Shown piece after piece: positions 26,266 through 34,709 of a DNA stretch of 64,000 nt (its first letter is position 1; the number at the start of each line of letters is the position of its first letter). The position numbers were made by a program, and so were the translations under genes. Under the pieces are notes generated by a model, which was given only the letters and a program-made list of their open reading frames with translations, searched no databases and had not been told where the DNA came from. Source of the stretch: Halosimplex amylolyticum (GTDB taxonomy: Archaea > Halobacteriota > Halobacteria > Halobacteriales > Haloarculaceae); contig NZ_JBLKNW010000001.1 of assembly GCF_051414035.1 (NCBI RefSeq), positions 1,116,001 through 1,180,000 of the forward strand, given 5' to 3'.

Positions 26266-26384
26266 ACGCGAATCTACGTCCGCGGCGGGGATAGGTGTTC
26301 GCCGCCGACGAGTTCGACAGCGGTTCTCGCGGCGTCGGTCGCCCCGGCGAACGCCGCGGGAGCGCGAACTCGGGGAGTCCGGAC

Positions 26385-27539
26385 TCAGGTGCCCTGCGGG
26401 TCGGGCCGTTCGCCGATAGTCACGTCGACCTGTTCGACCTGGCCGTCGCGGAGGACGGTCATCTCGACGGTCTGGCCGGGTTCGGTGTTGAGGACGAGGT
26501 AGGTGCCGAGGTCCTCACCGGTCTCGATCTGCTCCCCGTCGACCGCCAGGATCACGTCGCCGCCGATCGGGACGTCGGGCTCCGTCGTTTCGTCGACGCC
26601 CGTGGCGCCTTGCAACACGCCGCTGGCCGGTCCGCCTTCGGCGGTGGAGACAACCATGATACCGGTCGTCTGGTTGAGGTCGTTGGCGTCGGCGACCGCG
26701 GGCGTGACGGGCGTCGTTCGCACGCCGAGGAAGGGGTATTCGAACTCGCCCTCGGCGACGAGTTCGGGAACCACCCGCTCGATGATCGACGCGGAGACGG
26801 CGAAACCGATGTTCTCGGCGCCTTGACGGGCGATCCCGGCGGTGTTGACGCCGACGACGTCGCCGTCACAGGCGACCAGCGGGCCGCCGGAGTTGCCGGG
26901 GCTGATCGGTGCGTCCGTCTGGACGACGTTGGGGATGGAGAAGCCGCGGTCGGTCGGCAGCGACCGGTTCACCCCGCTGACGATGCCGTGGGTGATCGTC
27001 TCTTCGAGGCCGAGCGGGTTACCGAGCGCGGCCACTTTCTCGCCGTGGTCGGGATCGGAGTCGGCGACCGAGAGCCCCTCGACGTAGGCGGGGGCGTCCG
27101 AGACGTTCACGACCGCGAGGTCGGCGTAGGTGCTCCGACCGACGATCGTCCCGGTTCGGTACTCGCCGCGCTCGAACTGGATCTCGACGGTGTCCGCGCC
27201 GCTGACGACGTGCGCGTTCGTGACGATGTACGCGCTTCCCGCCGCGCTCACTTCGTCGGTTGTGTTCGCGGCGTCGGTCTCGTTCACGCCGCCGGTGGCG
27301 TTCGTGACGTCGTAGACGAAACCGGACCCCTGTCCGGAGACCGTCCGAACCGAGACGACCGATCCGATGGTGTCGTCGAACAGCGACTCGTAGTCACAGG
27401 CGGTCTGTTGCTGGGCGTCCTGAGACCGTTCGGTCTGTGGCGACAGGTCGCCCGCGGGCACGCCGAGCGCCATCGCGCCGCCGACGCTCGTCACCGTGAG
27501 CAGTGCGGTCAGTGCTACAGCGATAGTTGTCCGTTGCAT
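26385..27539 (-). CDS. HtrA/DegP-type secreted serine protease with PDZ domain
   Basis: 384 residues from the ATG at 27537-27539; an upstream in-frame ATG would add 22 residues before the signal and was rejected. A Sec-type signal (1-25) is followed by a trypsin-like domain with the triad His110 ('VTNAHVV'), Asp140 ('TYADLAVV') and Ser217 ('PGNSGGPL'). A PDZ domain covers about 285-380. The protein should act outside the membrane in quality control of exported proteins. There is an insertion of about 25 residues before the catalytic His. It is monocistronic, with tRNA-Leu divergent upstream. Confidence 0.94.
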   Translation of the reverse strand: MQRTTIAVALTALLTVTSVGGAMALGVPAGDLSPQTERSQDAQQQTACDYESLFDDTIGSVVSVRTVSGQGSGFVYDVTNATGGVNETDAANTTDEVSAAGSAYIVTNAHVVSGADTVEIQFERGEYRTGTIVGRSTYADLAVVNVSDAPAYVEGLSVADSDPDHGEKVAALGNPLGLEETITHGIVSGVNRSLPTDRGFSIPNVVQTDAPISPGNSGGPLVACDGDVVGVNTAGIARQGAENIGFAVSASIIERVVPELVAEGEFEYPFLGVRTTPVTPAVADANDLNQTTGIMVVSTAEGGPASGVLQGATGVDETTEPDVPIGGDVILAVDGEQIETGEDLGTYLVLNTEPGQTVEMTVLRDGQVEQVDVTIGERPDPQGT

Positions 27540-27751
27540 CGTCCGCGTGTTGCCCGCGGTGGACGGAAGAGTCCCACAACGGTTTAGCTGGTTTTGCGCA
27601 GTCAACCACCGGCTACGTGACCGTTCGGAGGTGGCTACCAGCGCCGACGGTTCGACCGCATCCGATAAGTACGGCGTACTCCCGGCAAGCAGCGGGGGCG
27701 GCGGCGATACCGTAGCCTATTCAAACGCGTCAGTCGAACCGGTATCTGCGT

Positions 27752-27835
27752 GCGAGGGTAGCCAAGCCTGGAAACGGCGGCGGACTCAAGATCCGCTCCC
27801 GTAGGGGTCCAAGGGTTCAAATCCCTTCCCTCGCA
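27752..27835 (+). tRNA. tRNA-Leu (anticodon CAA)
   Basis: 84 nt. The acceptor stem GCGAGGG pairs with CCCTCGC, with discriminator A at 27835. The anticodon loop CTCAAGA gives anticodon CAA (Leu, UUG codon). A long variable arm (about TCCCGTAGGGGTCC) confirms class II, and the T-arm reads AAGGG-TTCAAAT-CCCTT. The 3' CCA is not encoded and no intron is seen. AT-rich TATTCAAA at 27718-27725 is a plausible TATA box. Confidence 0.97.
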
Positions 27836-27942
27836 CTGTGTGGCCCACGCGGCCCCTCGCAAACAGTGCAGGAAGCCCGCGGAACGAGGCCGGCCATCGG
27901 TCGGCCTTGATGTGAACGGTGTTGCGCCGTGATCGGAGCGGT

Positions 27943-27953
27943 CTTCCCTCGCA
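27943..27953 (+). repeat. 11-bp copy of the tRNA-Leu 3' end
   Basis: CTTCCCTCGCA is identical to the last 11 nt of tRNA-Leu (27825-27835), 118 bp downstream. A related CCCTCGCA occurs again near 27854. tRNA 3' ends are favoured integration sites in haloarchaea, so this may be a scar of an excised element, but 11 bp is short enough to be chance in such GC-rich DNA. Confidence 0.35.
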
Positions 27954-28045
27954 AACTTCTGCCAAACGTCCCCACGAGGTGCGCGACTGTCCAGAAATCC
28001 GGCAGACGGGGGCAAGTTTATGACATTTCGGGCCGGATATTGGGT

Positions 28046-28246
28046 ATGGCAACGGACGACACGGCCCAGGACCCGCTGCACGTGCCACCGCTAGAGCATA
28101 CTGCCTTCTTCGACATCGACGCCAGGGACGGCTACGTGCGCATCGACCAGTCGTGGGGCGACCAGACGCTCTACACGCCGGAAGAGGCCCGCGACATCGC
28201 CGAGTCCATCATCGAGATGGCCGACGAGGCAGAGGGTTCGGAGTAA
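28046..28246 (+). CDS. Small conserved acidic protein
   Basis: 66 residues from the ATG at 28046. A TATA-like AGTTTATGA 22-30 bp upstream supports a leaderless start. The sequence is acidic with a patterned core ('FFDIDARDGYVRIDQSWGDQ', 'YTPEEARDIAESI') that looks like a real folded protein. I do not recognise a named family; it has no cysteines or membrane segments. It stands alone downstream of tRNA-Leu. Confidence 0.7.
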   Translation: MATDDTAQDPLHVPPLEHTAFFDIDARDGYVRIDQSWGDQTLYTPEEARDIAESIIEMADEAEGSE

Positions 28247-28461
28247 CCGACTGCAATCGAAAGAGTGTGTTCAGTGCGGCGTGCGAATTGACCACTATCC
28301 GTCTCTCAAAATTGGTTGTCGTTCAGAGTGCCGTGCTGGATACAGCGGATGCGTTCAGCAGATGCCCGCCGTTCTGACCCTGGTTCACGACCTTTTGGCC
28401 GCTGGCGCAGTCGTGGATCCAATAGATGTCAGAGAGACAACGATAGGATCCCGTGTTGGAA
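28247..28461. other. Low-GC intergenic stretch downstream of the glycosidase
   Basis: 215 bp with visibly lower G+C than the surroundings. A minus-strand frame that continues into it from the glycosidase antisense ends in a peptide with ordinary amino-acid composition ('YRCLSDIYWIHDCASGQKVV'), unlike the Arg/Pro-rich noise frames elsewhere. It could be the remnant of a foreign gene, but there is no start of its own and I cannot name it. Confidence 0.35.
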
Positions 28462-29994
28462 CTATCGTCGTCCAACGAGCAGGCCGTCGCCATCGAACGG
28501 AGCGGGAGAGACACGAACGTCGTCACCCTGGCGTTCGACCTCGGCGTCGCGCCTCGCGCCGGTTCCGGGGTCAACCCACTCGAAGAAATCGACAGTCGGA
28601 GGGTCACGGAGCGTCAGACGGTGGCCGTCGACCGCGTATACGAGGAGGGCATCCGCGAGCACCGCTGCTTCGACGCCCGATTCGTCAGTTACGAGGAGCT
28701 CGGGTCGAGGTTCCAGTGAGTCGAACGCGAATCCGTCGAGAATCTCGCGTAATCGGGCGTAATCTTCGGCGCCTCGGAATTCGAGGGCCTCACGCCACGT
28801 TGCCGACTTGCCCCACCGGTCTTCTCCGGCCTCGAACGCGTCTCCTTCCCGGTGCCAGTTCCAGATGCCGAGTGCGCCGTACGTGAGCCCGGCATTCGCG
28901 CCCGCGAGGACGCTCACCCAGCCCGCCGCCCGAACGGTCCTACGATCGATTCGCTCGTCTGGGTCCCGGTTGTACATGTCCTCGTACGGCGGCTCGCCGT
29001 TGAGAACGGGCCGCGGCGGGTCCAGCGTTCTGGTACTGTGTGCCTGGCTGCGGGGGCCGGTGAGGTCGGTCGAGTGTCCCGACTGGTACATGTGGAAGTG
29101 GAGCCAGTCCTCGTCGTTCGCGATCGCCGGCGTCACTTGGCCCCCGGGCTGATGGACGGTCAAGGGCGGATGCGTACAGGCGTCGCGGAGTCCCTCCGCG
29201 GCCGCTCGATAGACTTGTAGTGACTCCTCGTCGAACTCGGAGTCCCCCGAGACGAGCCAGACGGTCCCGTATGCACCGTAGCGGGCGCCCAGATACCGTC
29301 CGAGCCGTCGTGCCTGCGCGGCAGTCATCGGGTGGCGGTCCGCGTAGACGTAGTCCCAGCTCGCGTTCGCCCCGGGGACGTAGTCGAACCAGAGTGCGAC
29401 GAGCGCCGGCACGATGCCGCGGTCGTGGGCCATCGCGACGAGGCCGTCGAGCGCCTCGAAGTACTCGGGATCCGGAGAATCCATCTCCCAGTCCGCGCCG
29501 AACGGGAGCCTGTCGTGGGGAATCGAGGCGTCGTGTTGTGCGAGCGCGTTCACCTGTACGACGTTGTAGCCGAGTTCCGCGCGGTGGTCGAGATAGTCCG
29601 CCCACTCCTCCGGAGTCGCGCGCGTGCTCGCCGACCAGGCGGTGTCCCCGAGCCAGAAGAAGGGCGTCCCGTCCGCGTGGCGGAGGGTACGCTCGTCCGC
29701 GACGAGGTAGCCGTGCTCGTGAAGCGCGGTTTCAGTCCGGTTCGTCGTCGCCTCGAACGTCCCGCTCTCGCGGAGTTCCGGATCAGTCGAGTGGGTCTCC
29801 CAGGTCCACCGACCTTGTGATGGCGGTGCGAAGCGCACGCGAACGGTGCCGTCCCCGTATCGGAACCCCGACACTTCGTGCGTTGTACCCGATTCGTGTT
29901 CGAACGTGGCAGTCAGCAACTCGTCGCCGTACGCGTTCTCGTGTGAATTGGCAGGCTCGAATTTCCATTCGACTGGCTGCCATCGCTGAGCCAT
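28462..29994 (-). CDS. Putative glycoside hydrolase (DUF4038/apiosidase-like, GH140 type)
   Basis: 510 residues from the ATG at 29992-29994, with a TATA-like element (GTTTTGTAA on the minus strand) at about 30017-30025. The N-terminal 90 residues are a DUF5060-like beta domain ('VEWKFEPANSHENAYGDE'). Then comes a TIM-barrel DUF4038 domain ('DGTPFFWLGDTAWSA', 'WADYLDHRAELGYNVVQVNA', 'VLNGEPPYE') and a C-terminal putative collagen-binding-like domain. GH140 members are apiosidases acting on pectin side chains. No signal peptide is seen, so substrate would have to be imported. It stands alone with low-GC flanks; acquisition from bacteria is plausible. Confidence 0.82.
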   Translation of the reverse strand: MAQRWQPVEWKFEPANSHENAYGDELLTATFEHESGTTHEVSGFRYGDGTVRVRFAPPSQGRWTWETHSTDPELRESGTFEATTNRTETALHEHGYLVADERTLRHADGTPFFWLGDTAWSASTRATPEEWADYLDHRAELGYNVVQVNALAQHDASIPHDRLPFGADWEMDSPDPEYFEALDGLVAMAHDRGIVPALVALWFDYVPGANASWDYVYADRHPMTAAQARRLGRYLGARYGAYGTVWLVSGDSEFDEESLQVYRAAAEGLRDACTHPPLTVHQPGGQVTPAIANDEDWLHFHMYQSGHSTDLTGPRSQAHSTRTLDPPRPVLNGEPPYEDMYNRDPDERIDRRTVRAAGWVSVLAGANAGLTYGALGIWNWHREGDAFEAGEDRWGKSATWREALEFRGAEDYARLREILDGFAFDSLEPRPELLVTDESGVEAAVLADALLVYAVDGHRLTLRDPPTVDFFEWVDPGTGARRDAEVERQGDDVRVSPAPFDGDGLLVGRR

Positions 29995-30425
29995 GTATGC
30001 CGTATCCTCCACGCGTTACAAAACCGTTCGTGACTCGGCTATCTCCGAGGATGACCTCCGTGCGAGAGGTTACGAAAAGGCGATTCTGAAACCGTGTTCG
30101 AGCTCCGCATCTCGAGAGAGTTGCCGAGAATCTCGCGAAATCGAACGAGGATGCGGCTGCGAGTCAGCGAACGCAGTAGTCCCGATAGCCCAAGTTCGAT
30201 CCATGCCCGAGCCCTGGATTTCACTCTTCACCACTCGTGTCACTGTGTTACGCTCTAATTGGCGCGACTGGTTCGTCCAGGAAGCGGTCGAGGACACCGG
30301 TCGCGACTACAGGGAACGAACGGCCGTTTTCACCCCTGTTTTTTGTCGGGAGGTCGCCGCAGGCGACCCCCGAGGAAAATGACGGATCCGGAGCGGCTTT
30401 TTGCGCGGGAGACGGAGGAACGGGC
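29995..30425. other. 431-bp intergenic region, no convincing gene
   Basis: Lower G+C than the flanks. A 129-codon plus-strand frame (29993-30382) begins inside the glycosidase promoter, lacks a family match and is probably spurious. A perfect 7-bp hairpin GGTCGCC-GCA-GGCGACC lies at 30352-30368, preceded by a T tract. A TATA-like CTTTTTG near 30396-30402 serves the next gene. The low-GC material here and at 28247-28461 brackets the glycosidase gene. Confidence 0.45.
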
Positions 30426-31253
30426 GTGACCGACGCACATCGACGAGTGGCGGTGGCCGAGCGGGCAGCGAGAGCAGGCGGCGCCGTCGCTCGCCAGGCC
30501 TTCCGGGGCGAGCTCGACGTCGAGACGAAAGCCGACAAGAACGACCTGGTGACCGAGTCCGACAGGGACGCCCAGCGCCAGGTGGTCTCGACGATCCGCG
30601 GGGAGTTTCCCGGCGACGCGGTCGTCGGCGAGGAAGACGCGGTGCCGCTGGGGACGCCGGGCGAGGAGGTCGAGATCCTGTCGGAGGTGCCAGAGAGCGG
30701 GGACGTGTGGGTGGTCGACCCGATCGACGGGACGGCGAACTTCGCGCGCGGCCACCGGACCTGGGCGACGGCGGTTGCCGCGGTGACCGACGGCGAGGTC
30801 GTCGCGGCGGCGACGTACCTCCCGACGACCGAGGACCTGTACGCGGCGGCGGAGACGGGGACTCGCAACGGGAACGCGCTGGAAGTGAGCGGCCGAACTG
30901 ACCCCGAGACGTTCGCCGCGGCGTCGGTCGGGCGCTTCGAACGCGGGGCGGGCGCGGACCTGGGCGCTGTCGCGGCCGCGACGGTCGATCGGCTGGGGGA
31001 CTTTCGACGGTTCGGGAGCATGCAGTCGACGCTCGCGTTCGTCGCGAGCGGGGAACTCGACGCCGCGTTCTCGACGTACACGCCGGACCCGTGGGACTCG
31101 CTGGCCGGGATCCACCTCGTCAGGCGGGCCGGCGGGACGGTGACGGACCTGGAGGGCGAGCAGTGGACGCCGGACCGCGAAGGGGTCGTCGCGAGCAACG
31201 GCCAAGCGCACGACGCGGTCTGCGAGGTGGCGCGAGCGGCGGCATCGCGGTAG
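30426..31253 (+). CDS. Inositol monophosphatase / FBPase-like family phosphatase
   Basis: 275 residues with a GTG start at 30426, chosen because a TATA-like CTTTTTG lies 24-30 bp upstream. The metal-binding motifs are 'VVGEED' and 'VVDPIDGTANFARGH', with 'DPWDSLAGIHLVRRAGG' at the C-terminal site; this is the full lithium-sensitive phosphatase signature. Archaeal members hydrolyse inositol phosphate and/or fructose-1,6-bisphosphate, and sequence alone does not decide between them. Confidence 0.92.
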   Translation: MTDAHRRVAVAERAARAGGAVARQAFRGELDVETKADKNDLVTESDRDAQRQVVSTIRGEFPGDAVVGEEDAVPLGTPGEEVEILSEVPESGDVWVVDPIDGTANFARGHRTWATAVAAVTDGEVVAAATYLPTTEDLYAAAETGTRNGNALEVSGRTDPETFAAASVGRFERGAGADLGAVAAATVDRLGDFRRFGSMQSTLAFVASGELDAAFSTYTPDPWDSLAGIHLVRRAGGTVTDLEGEQWTPDREGVVASNGQAHDAVCEVARAAASR

Positions 31254-31352
31254 AGCAGCGCCGTCGCGCTACCAGCACGCCGTGGTCGCGGTCGCGCTCG
31301 ACGTGCGCACGGGACCGGAAGGCTAAACAGCCAGACGCGACGGATTGAGGGC

Positions 31353-32492
31353 ATGGAAAGCGAGCAGGTAGTGTCCGAGCGGGGCTGGCTCGCGGCGTTC
31401 GCCGCTGCGCTGGTGGCGCTGGTCGGCGGCTCAGTCGTGGCCACCGAACGAGTCTACGACGAGTTCGTCTGGCAGTACTTCTGGGGCCCGATCTACTCGG
31501 ACGCCAACAACGCGCGGTGTGCGGTCAGGACCGGCGAGGGGACCGAACTGCTCGGGAGCACCGCGGCCTGTCAGGCGGCCGAGGCGTCGGGCGTCGTCGC
31601 GTACACCGGGTACAGCACCGTCTCCACGGTCGGGTACATGGTCGTGCTGGTGTTCATGCTGGCCGGGGTCTACTTCCTGCTCGACCGGCTGGACGTGGGC
31701 GAGGACAAACGACTGTTCCTCTCGCTCGTCCCGTTCATGCTGTTCGGCGGCGCCGTCAGGGTCGTCGAAGACGTGACCGACGCCGCCGCCGGCGCCGGCG
31801 TCGAACCCGTCATCAGCTACCCGCTGAACGTCCTGTTCATCAGCCCCGTGATCTACGTGACGGTGTTCGTGATCACGCTGGGGGCGCTGCTAGTGAGCCT
31901 GCGGCTCGAATCCCAGGGCGTCGTTGAGAACAGATACCGGGCGATGGCGGGGATGGGCCTCGGCGTCCTCGCGCTCACGCTGGCGTACCTCTTTTTCGTC
32001 GCGGCGACGCGGGAGTACGCCGAGTTCTACCCGCAGATACTGGTGGTCGACCTGGGACTCGCGTCCGTGCTCGCGTACGGGATCTACGTCGGCGCCGACC
32101 GCTACGAACCGGAGATCAACGAGGGGACCGGCCTGGTCGGGCTCGGGATCCTGTGGGCGCACGCGGTCGACGGCGTCGCGAACGTGGTCGCGGCCGACTG
32201 GCTCCCGGAGCTGGGTCACCCGATAGACGCCTACGGCGCGAAACACGTCGCGAACCGGGCGATCATCGGCATCACCGAGACGATACAGCCGTCGTCGGTG
32301 TCGGCGGTGATCGGTACCTCGTGGCCGTTCCTCGTCGTGAAACTCGCCGTCGCGGTGGGGATCGTCTGGCTCTTCGACGAGCACATCTTCGAGGAGAGTC
32401 CCCGCTACGCGGTTTTGCTGCTCGTCGCCGCCGCGGCCGTCGGCCTCGGCCCCGGGACGCGGGACATGCTGCGCGTCACGTTCGCCATCTGA
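31353..32492 (+). CDS. DUF63 family polytopic membrane protein
   Basis: 379 residues with about eight or nine hydrophobic segments (first about 13-30, last about 348-365). The 'FWGPIYSDANNARC' loop and 'ISYPLNVLFISPVIYVTVF' are typical of euryarchaeal DUF63 proteins, whose function is unknown. The start is supported by a TATA-like GGCTAAAC at 31320-31327. It lies 99 bp after the IMPase gene; separate promoters are likely. Confidence 0.88.
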   Translation: MESEQVVSERGWLAAFAAALVALVGGSVVATERVYDEFVWQYFWGPIYSDANNARCAVRTGEGTELLGSTAACQAAEASGVVAYTGYSTVSTVGYMVVLVFMLAGVYFLLDRLDVGEDKRLFLSLVPFMLFGGAVRVVEDVTDAAAGAGVEPVISYPLNVLFISPVIYVTVFVITLGALLVSLRLESQGVVENRYRAMAGMGLGVLALTLAYLFFVAATREYAEFYPQILVVDLGLASVLAYGIYVGADRYEPEINEGTGLVGLGILWAHAVDGVANVVAADWLPELGHPIDAYGAKHVANRAIIGITETIQPSSVSAVIGTSWPFLVVKLAVAVGIVWLFDEHIFEESPRYAVLLLVAAAAVGLGPGTRDMLRVTFAI

Positions 32493-32571
32493 ATCGGGGC
32501 TGGACCGAACCGAACGCTCGCGTCGGCGCTACCGCTACGAAGCCGGCGAGGAATCGACGAAAACGGGGCCG

Positions 32572-32727
32572 TCAGACCTTTTCGAGGGCCGACTCGGGAT
32601 AGTACCGGCTCCCGCAGGTCGGGCACTCCGCCACGGTCAACTCGTCGCCCGTCGACGGCGACGCGACTTCCGTCCGCACCAGTTGCTGATTGCAGTCTGT
32701 ACACGGGAGGTCGAACTCTGATACCAT
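32572..32727 (-). CDS. Small zinc-ribbon protein
   Basis: 51 residues, too short for routine calling. Two CxxC pairs, 'CTDC' (residues 9-12) and 'CPTC' (about 36-39), form a rubredoxin-like zinc ribbon, ending 'GSRYYPESALEKV'. It is clearly paralogous to the 69-residue protein at 52430-52639, which shares 'LPC-x-DC', 'CPTCG' and 'RYYP'. It is on the same strand as the YcaO gene, about 200 bp downstream of it. The function is unknown; nucleic-acid or protein binding is possible. Confidence 0.8.
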   Translation of the reverse strand: MVSEFDLPCTDCNQQLVRTEVASPSTGDELTVAECPTCGSRYYPESALEKV

Positions 32728-32929
32728 GATGCGCTCCTCTGACGGACCGCTTCGGGCTTGCAGAAGCGACGCCAGGTGCCGTGTGAACCATCTGCACCCT
32801 TCGCCATAAATCCTCGTATTAGTCTATTTACTTGCATATTACACGCCGTCTGCGGATCGAGAAAAACGGTCGCCGAACCGGTCCTGTGAGCGGCCGGTAT
32901 GGGTCCAGGCCGAGCGGGACGGCCCTCCG

Positions 32930-34669
32930 TCAGGGATAGGGGTGGTGGTCGCGGTCGAGCGCGGGTTCGAAGCCCATGTCGGCCGGGACGCTCCGCGCTC
33001 GCTCGCCGAAGTAGGGGTCGCCGAAGAAGAGCGGCTGGGCGCCGGGGACGACGACGCGGACGGCCTCGAAGCCCAGTCGCTGGACGTCCCGCGTGGTCGT
33101 CCGGGCGCCGTAGACCGACATGCCGGCCGCGACGACGCGGTCGAGGACGGCGTCGAGGTGGTCGCCTCCTTCCGGGAGCGTCTCCGGGCCCACGGAGTCG
33201 GCGGACACCCGCTTGTCGGGGCTGACGAACTCGTCGACGACCGGGGGCCGGTGGGCGTAGTGACCGATGGCGCCGTCTGTCGCGGCCGCGTCCTCCTCGC
33301 CCATTCCGTCGAGTTCGACCCAGTTCTGGACCGCCTCGGCGAGGGCGTTCCTGGCCGCGCGGCCCGCGTCGAGGTGGGCCGCGGTTCCGAGCGCGAGCTT
33401 CGGCCACTCCTCGCGCGTGACCGCGACGGCGACGACCGGCACGTCGACGTCCTGGGTCAGGAGCAACGCGGTGGCATCAAGCCCCTCGGCACCGGCGCGG
33501 GCGGCGAGACGCTCGTAGCCGCCGTCGGCCACGTCGAGGCCGAGCGGGTCGAACGTCGAGTACCAGGCGATCGTCGTCGCGTCGCGCTCGACCACCTCGT
33601 AGAGGCCCGAGAGCATCGCCTCGACCGAGGAGTTGCCGAGTCCGAGCCCGGTCGTGATGGCGGGGCGGATCGTCCGCTCGGGCGGCGGGTAGTGGACGAT
33701 CTCGGCGGGGAGCGAGACCGGCTGTTCGGTCACGAGGTCGGTCCCGCGGACCCACGGGCGCTCGGCGCGGTCGCCGCCGGCGTCGACGCCGTCCTCGCCG
33801 TTCCCGATCCAGCTATCGGGTCGGACGAACGACGAGGGCGCGACGGCGTCGGCCAGTTCCGTCGCGGCGGCGCGCTTGAACTCCGCCGCGTGGTAGACGC
33901 CCGCGCAGTAGCGCTCGTAGGCCTCGCCGAGCGCCTTCATGAACGCGGCGTCCCAGCCGGGATCGACGCCGGCGGCCTGGCGCGAGGCCGTCGCGTCCGC
34001 GAACGCGCTCGTGTCGCAGATCTGCGCGAGGTAGTACGGCGCCGGGTACGACTCGGCTTCGCCGACCTGCTGGACGACGCCGACGCGGTCGTCGAGACCG
34101 ACCTCGGCCCGCGTGAGCGCCCGCTCGACGTCGCGGTCGAGGTAGCCCCTGTCGAGCACGCGGTCGCGGCCGTCGCCGCAGTCACACCCCGGGACGGCCA
34201 GGAACTCGCGCTCTGCGTGTGGGAGTTCGACGACCGCGCCGAGGGGGTCCGGTTCGGCGGGGTCGAGGAGCTGGGCGGCGCGGCGGCCGGCGACGGCGCC
34301 GGCGAACCTGGCCGTGGCGTCCGACGGTGCGGCCGTCGGGTCGGCGTCCGCCTCGACGTTCGACTCCACGCGGGCGGAGAGACACCGATAGCAGGCGCCC
34401 TCGGGGTCGAACCCGGCGACGGAGGCGTCGACGACGGGGACGCCCCCGATCCCACCGAGTTCGATCGCGAACCAGGGGACCCCCGTGTCGCGCGCCCGGT
34501 CGTTCGCTCGTTCGAAGGTCGCCGCGCCGGCGCGGTCGACGACGACGCCGAGGCGCGTTCCCACGTCGATGTCGTCGACGCCGACGCGTTCGACTGGTTC
34601 GTCTACGTCGCCCAGCGCCGCCTCGACGGCCGCGGCGGCCGGGCCCGATCCGACGAGTCCGACTGTCAT
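32930..34669 (-). CDS. YcaO-domain protein with N-terminal cyclodehydratase-type (E1-like) domain
   Basis: 579 residues. Residues 1 to about 170 resemble the Ocin-ThiF/E1-like partner domain of azoline cyclodehydratases, with a Cys tetrad at C93, C96 ('CYRC'), C162 and C164 ('CDCGDG') suited to a structural zinc. Residues about 230-579 are the YcaO ATP-dependent kinase-like domain ('KALGEAYERYCAG', 'SSVEAMLSGLYEVVERDA') ending in a Pro-rich tail ('DRDHHPYP'), as in many cyclodehydratases. YcaO enzymes activate a peptide amide with ATP to make azolines or thioamides. Haloarchaea lack methyl-CoM reductase, so thioglycine there is not the target. No precursor peptide, dehydrogenase or TfuA gene is nearby; the substrate is unknown. 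Confidence 0.88.
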   Translation of the reverse strand: MTVGLVGSGPAAAAVEAALGDVDEPVERVGVDDIDVGTRLGVVVDRAGAATFERANDRARDTGVPWFAIELGGIGGVPVVDASVAGFDPEGACYRCLSARVESNVEADADPTAAPSDATARFAGAVAGRRAAQLLDPAEPDPLGAVVELPHAEREFLAVPGCDCGDGRDRVLDRGYLDRDVERALTRAEVGLDDRVGVVQQVGEAESYPAPYYLAQICDTSAFADATASRQAAGVDPGWDAAFMKALGEAYERYCAGVYHAAEFKRAAATELADAVAPSSFVRPDSWIGNGEDGVDAGGDRAERPWVRGTDLVTEQPVSLPAEIVHYPPPERTIRPAITTGLGLGNSSVEAMLSGLYEVVERDATTIAWYSTFDPLGLDVADGGYERLAARAGAEGLDATALLLTQDVDVPVVAVAVTREEWPKLALGTAAHLDAGRAARNALAEAVQNWVELDGMGEEDAAATDGAIGHYAHRPPVVDEFVSPDKRVSADSVGPETLPEGGDHLDAVLDRVVAAGMSVYGARTTTRDVQRLGFEAVRVVVPGAQPLFFGDPYFGERARSVPADMGFEPALDRDHHPYP

Positions 34670-34709
34670 GCGTGCCCGGAGGCGGCGACGGGTAGAAAAG
34701 CCCGGGGAC

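Noticed and set aside
28323..28607. 94-codon minus-strand frame as a gene
   Set aside because: Its N-terminal half is an alternative frame of the glycosidase gene. Only the low-GC tail looks protein-like and it has no start of its own, so it is reported as a possible remnant only.
30352..30368. Hairpin as a rho-independent terminator
   Set aside because: The T tract precedes rather than follows the stem on the plus strand, both neighbouring genes start rather than end here, and archaea do not use classical hairpin terminators.
29993..30382. 129-codon plus-strand frame as a gene
   Set aside because: It begins in the glycosidase promoter, has no recognisable domain and ends in the promoter of the IMPase gene.
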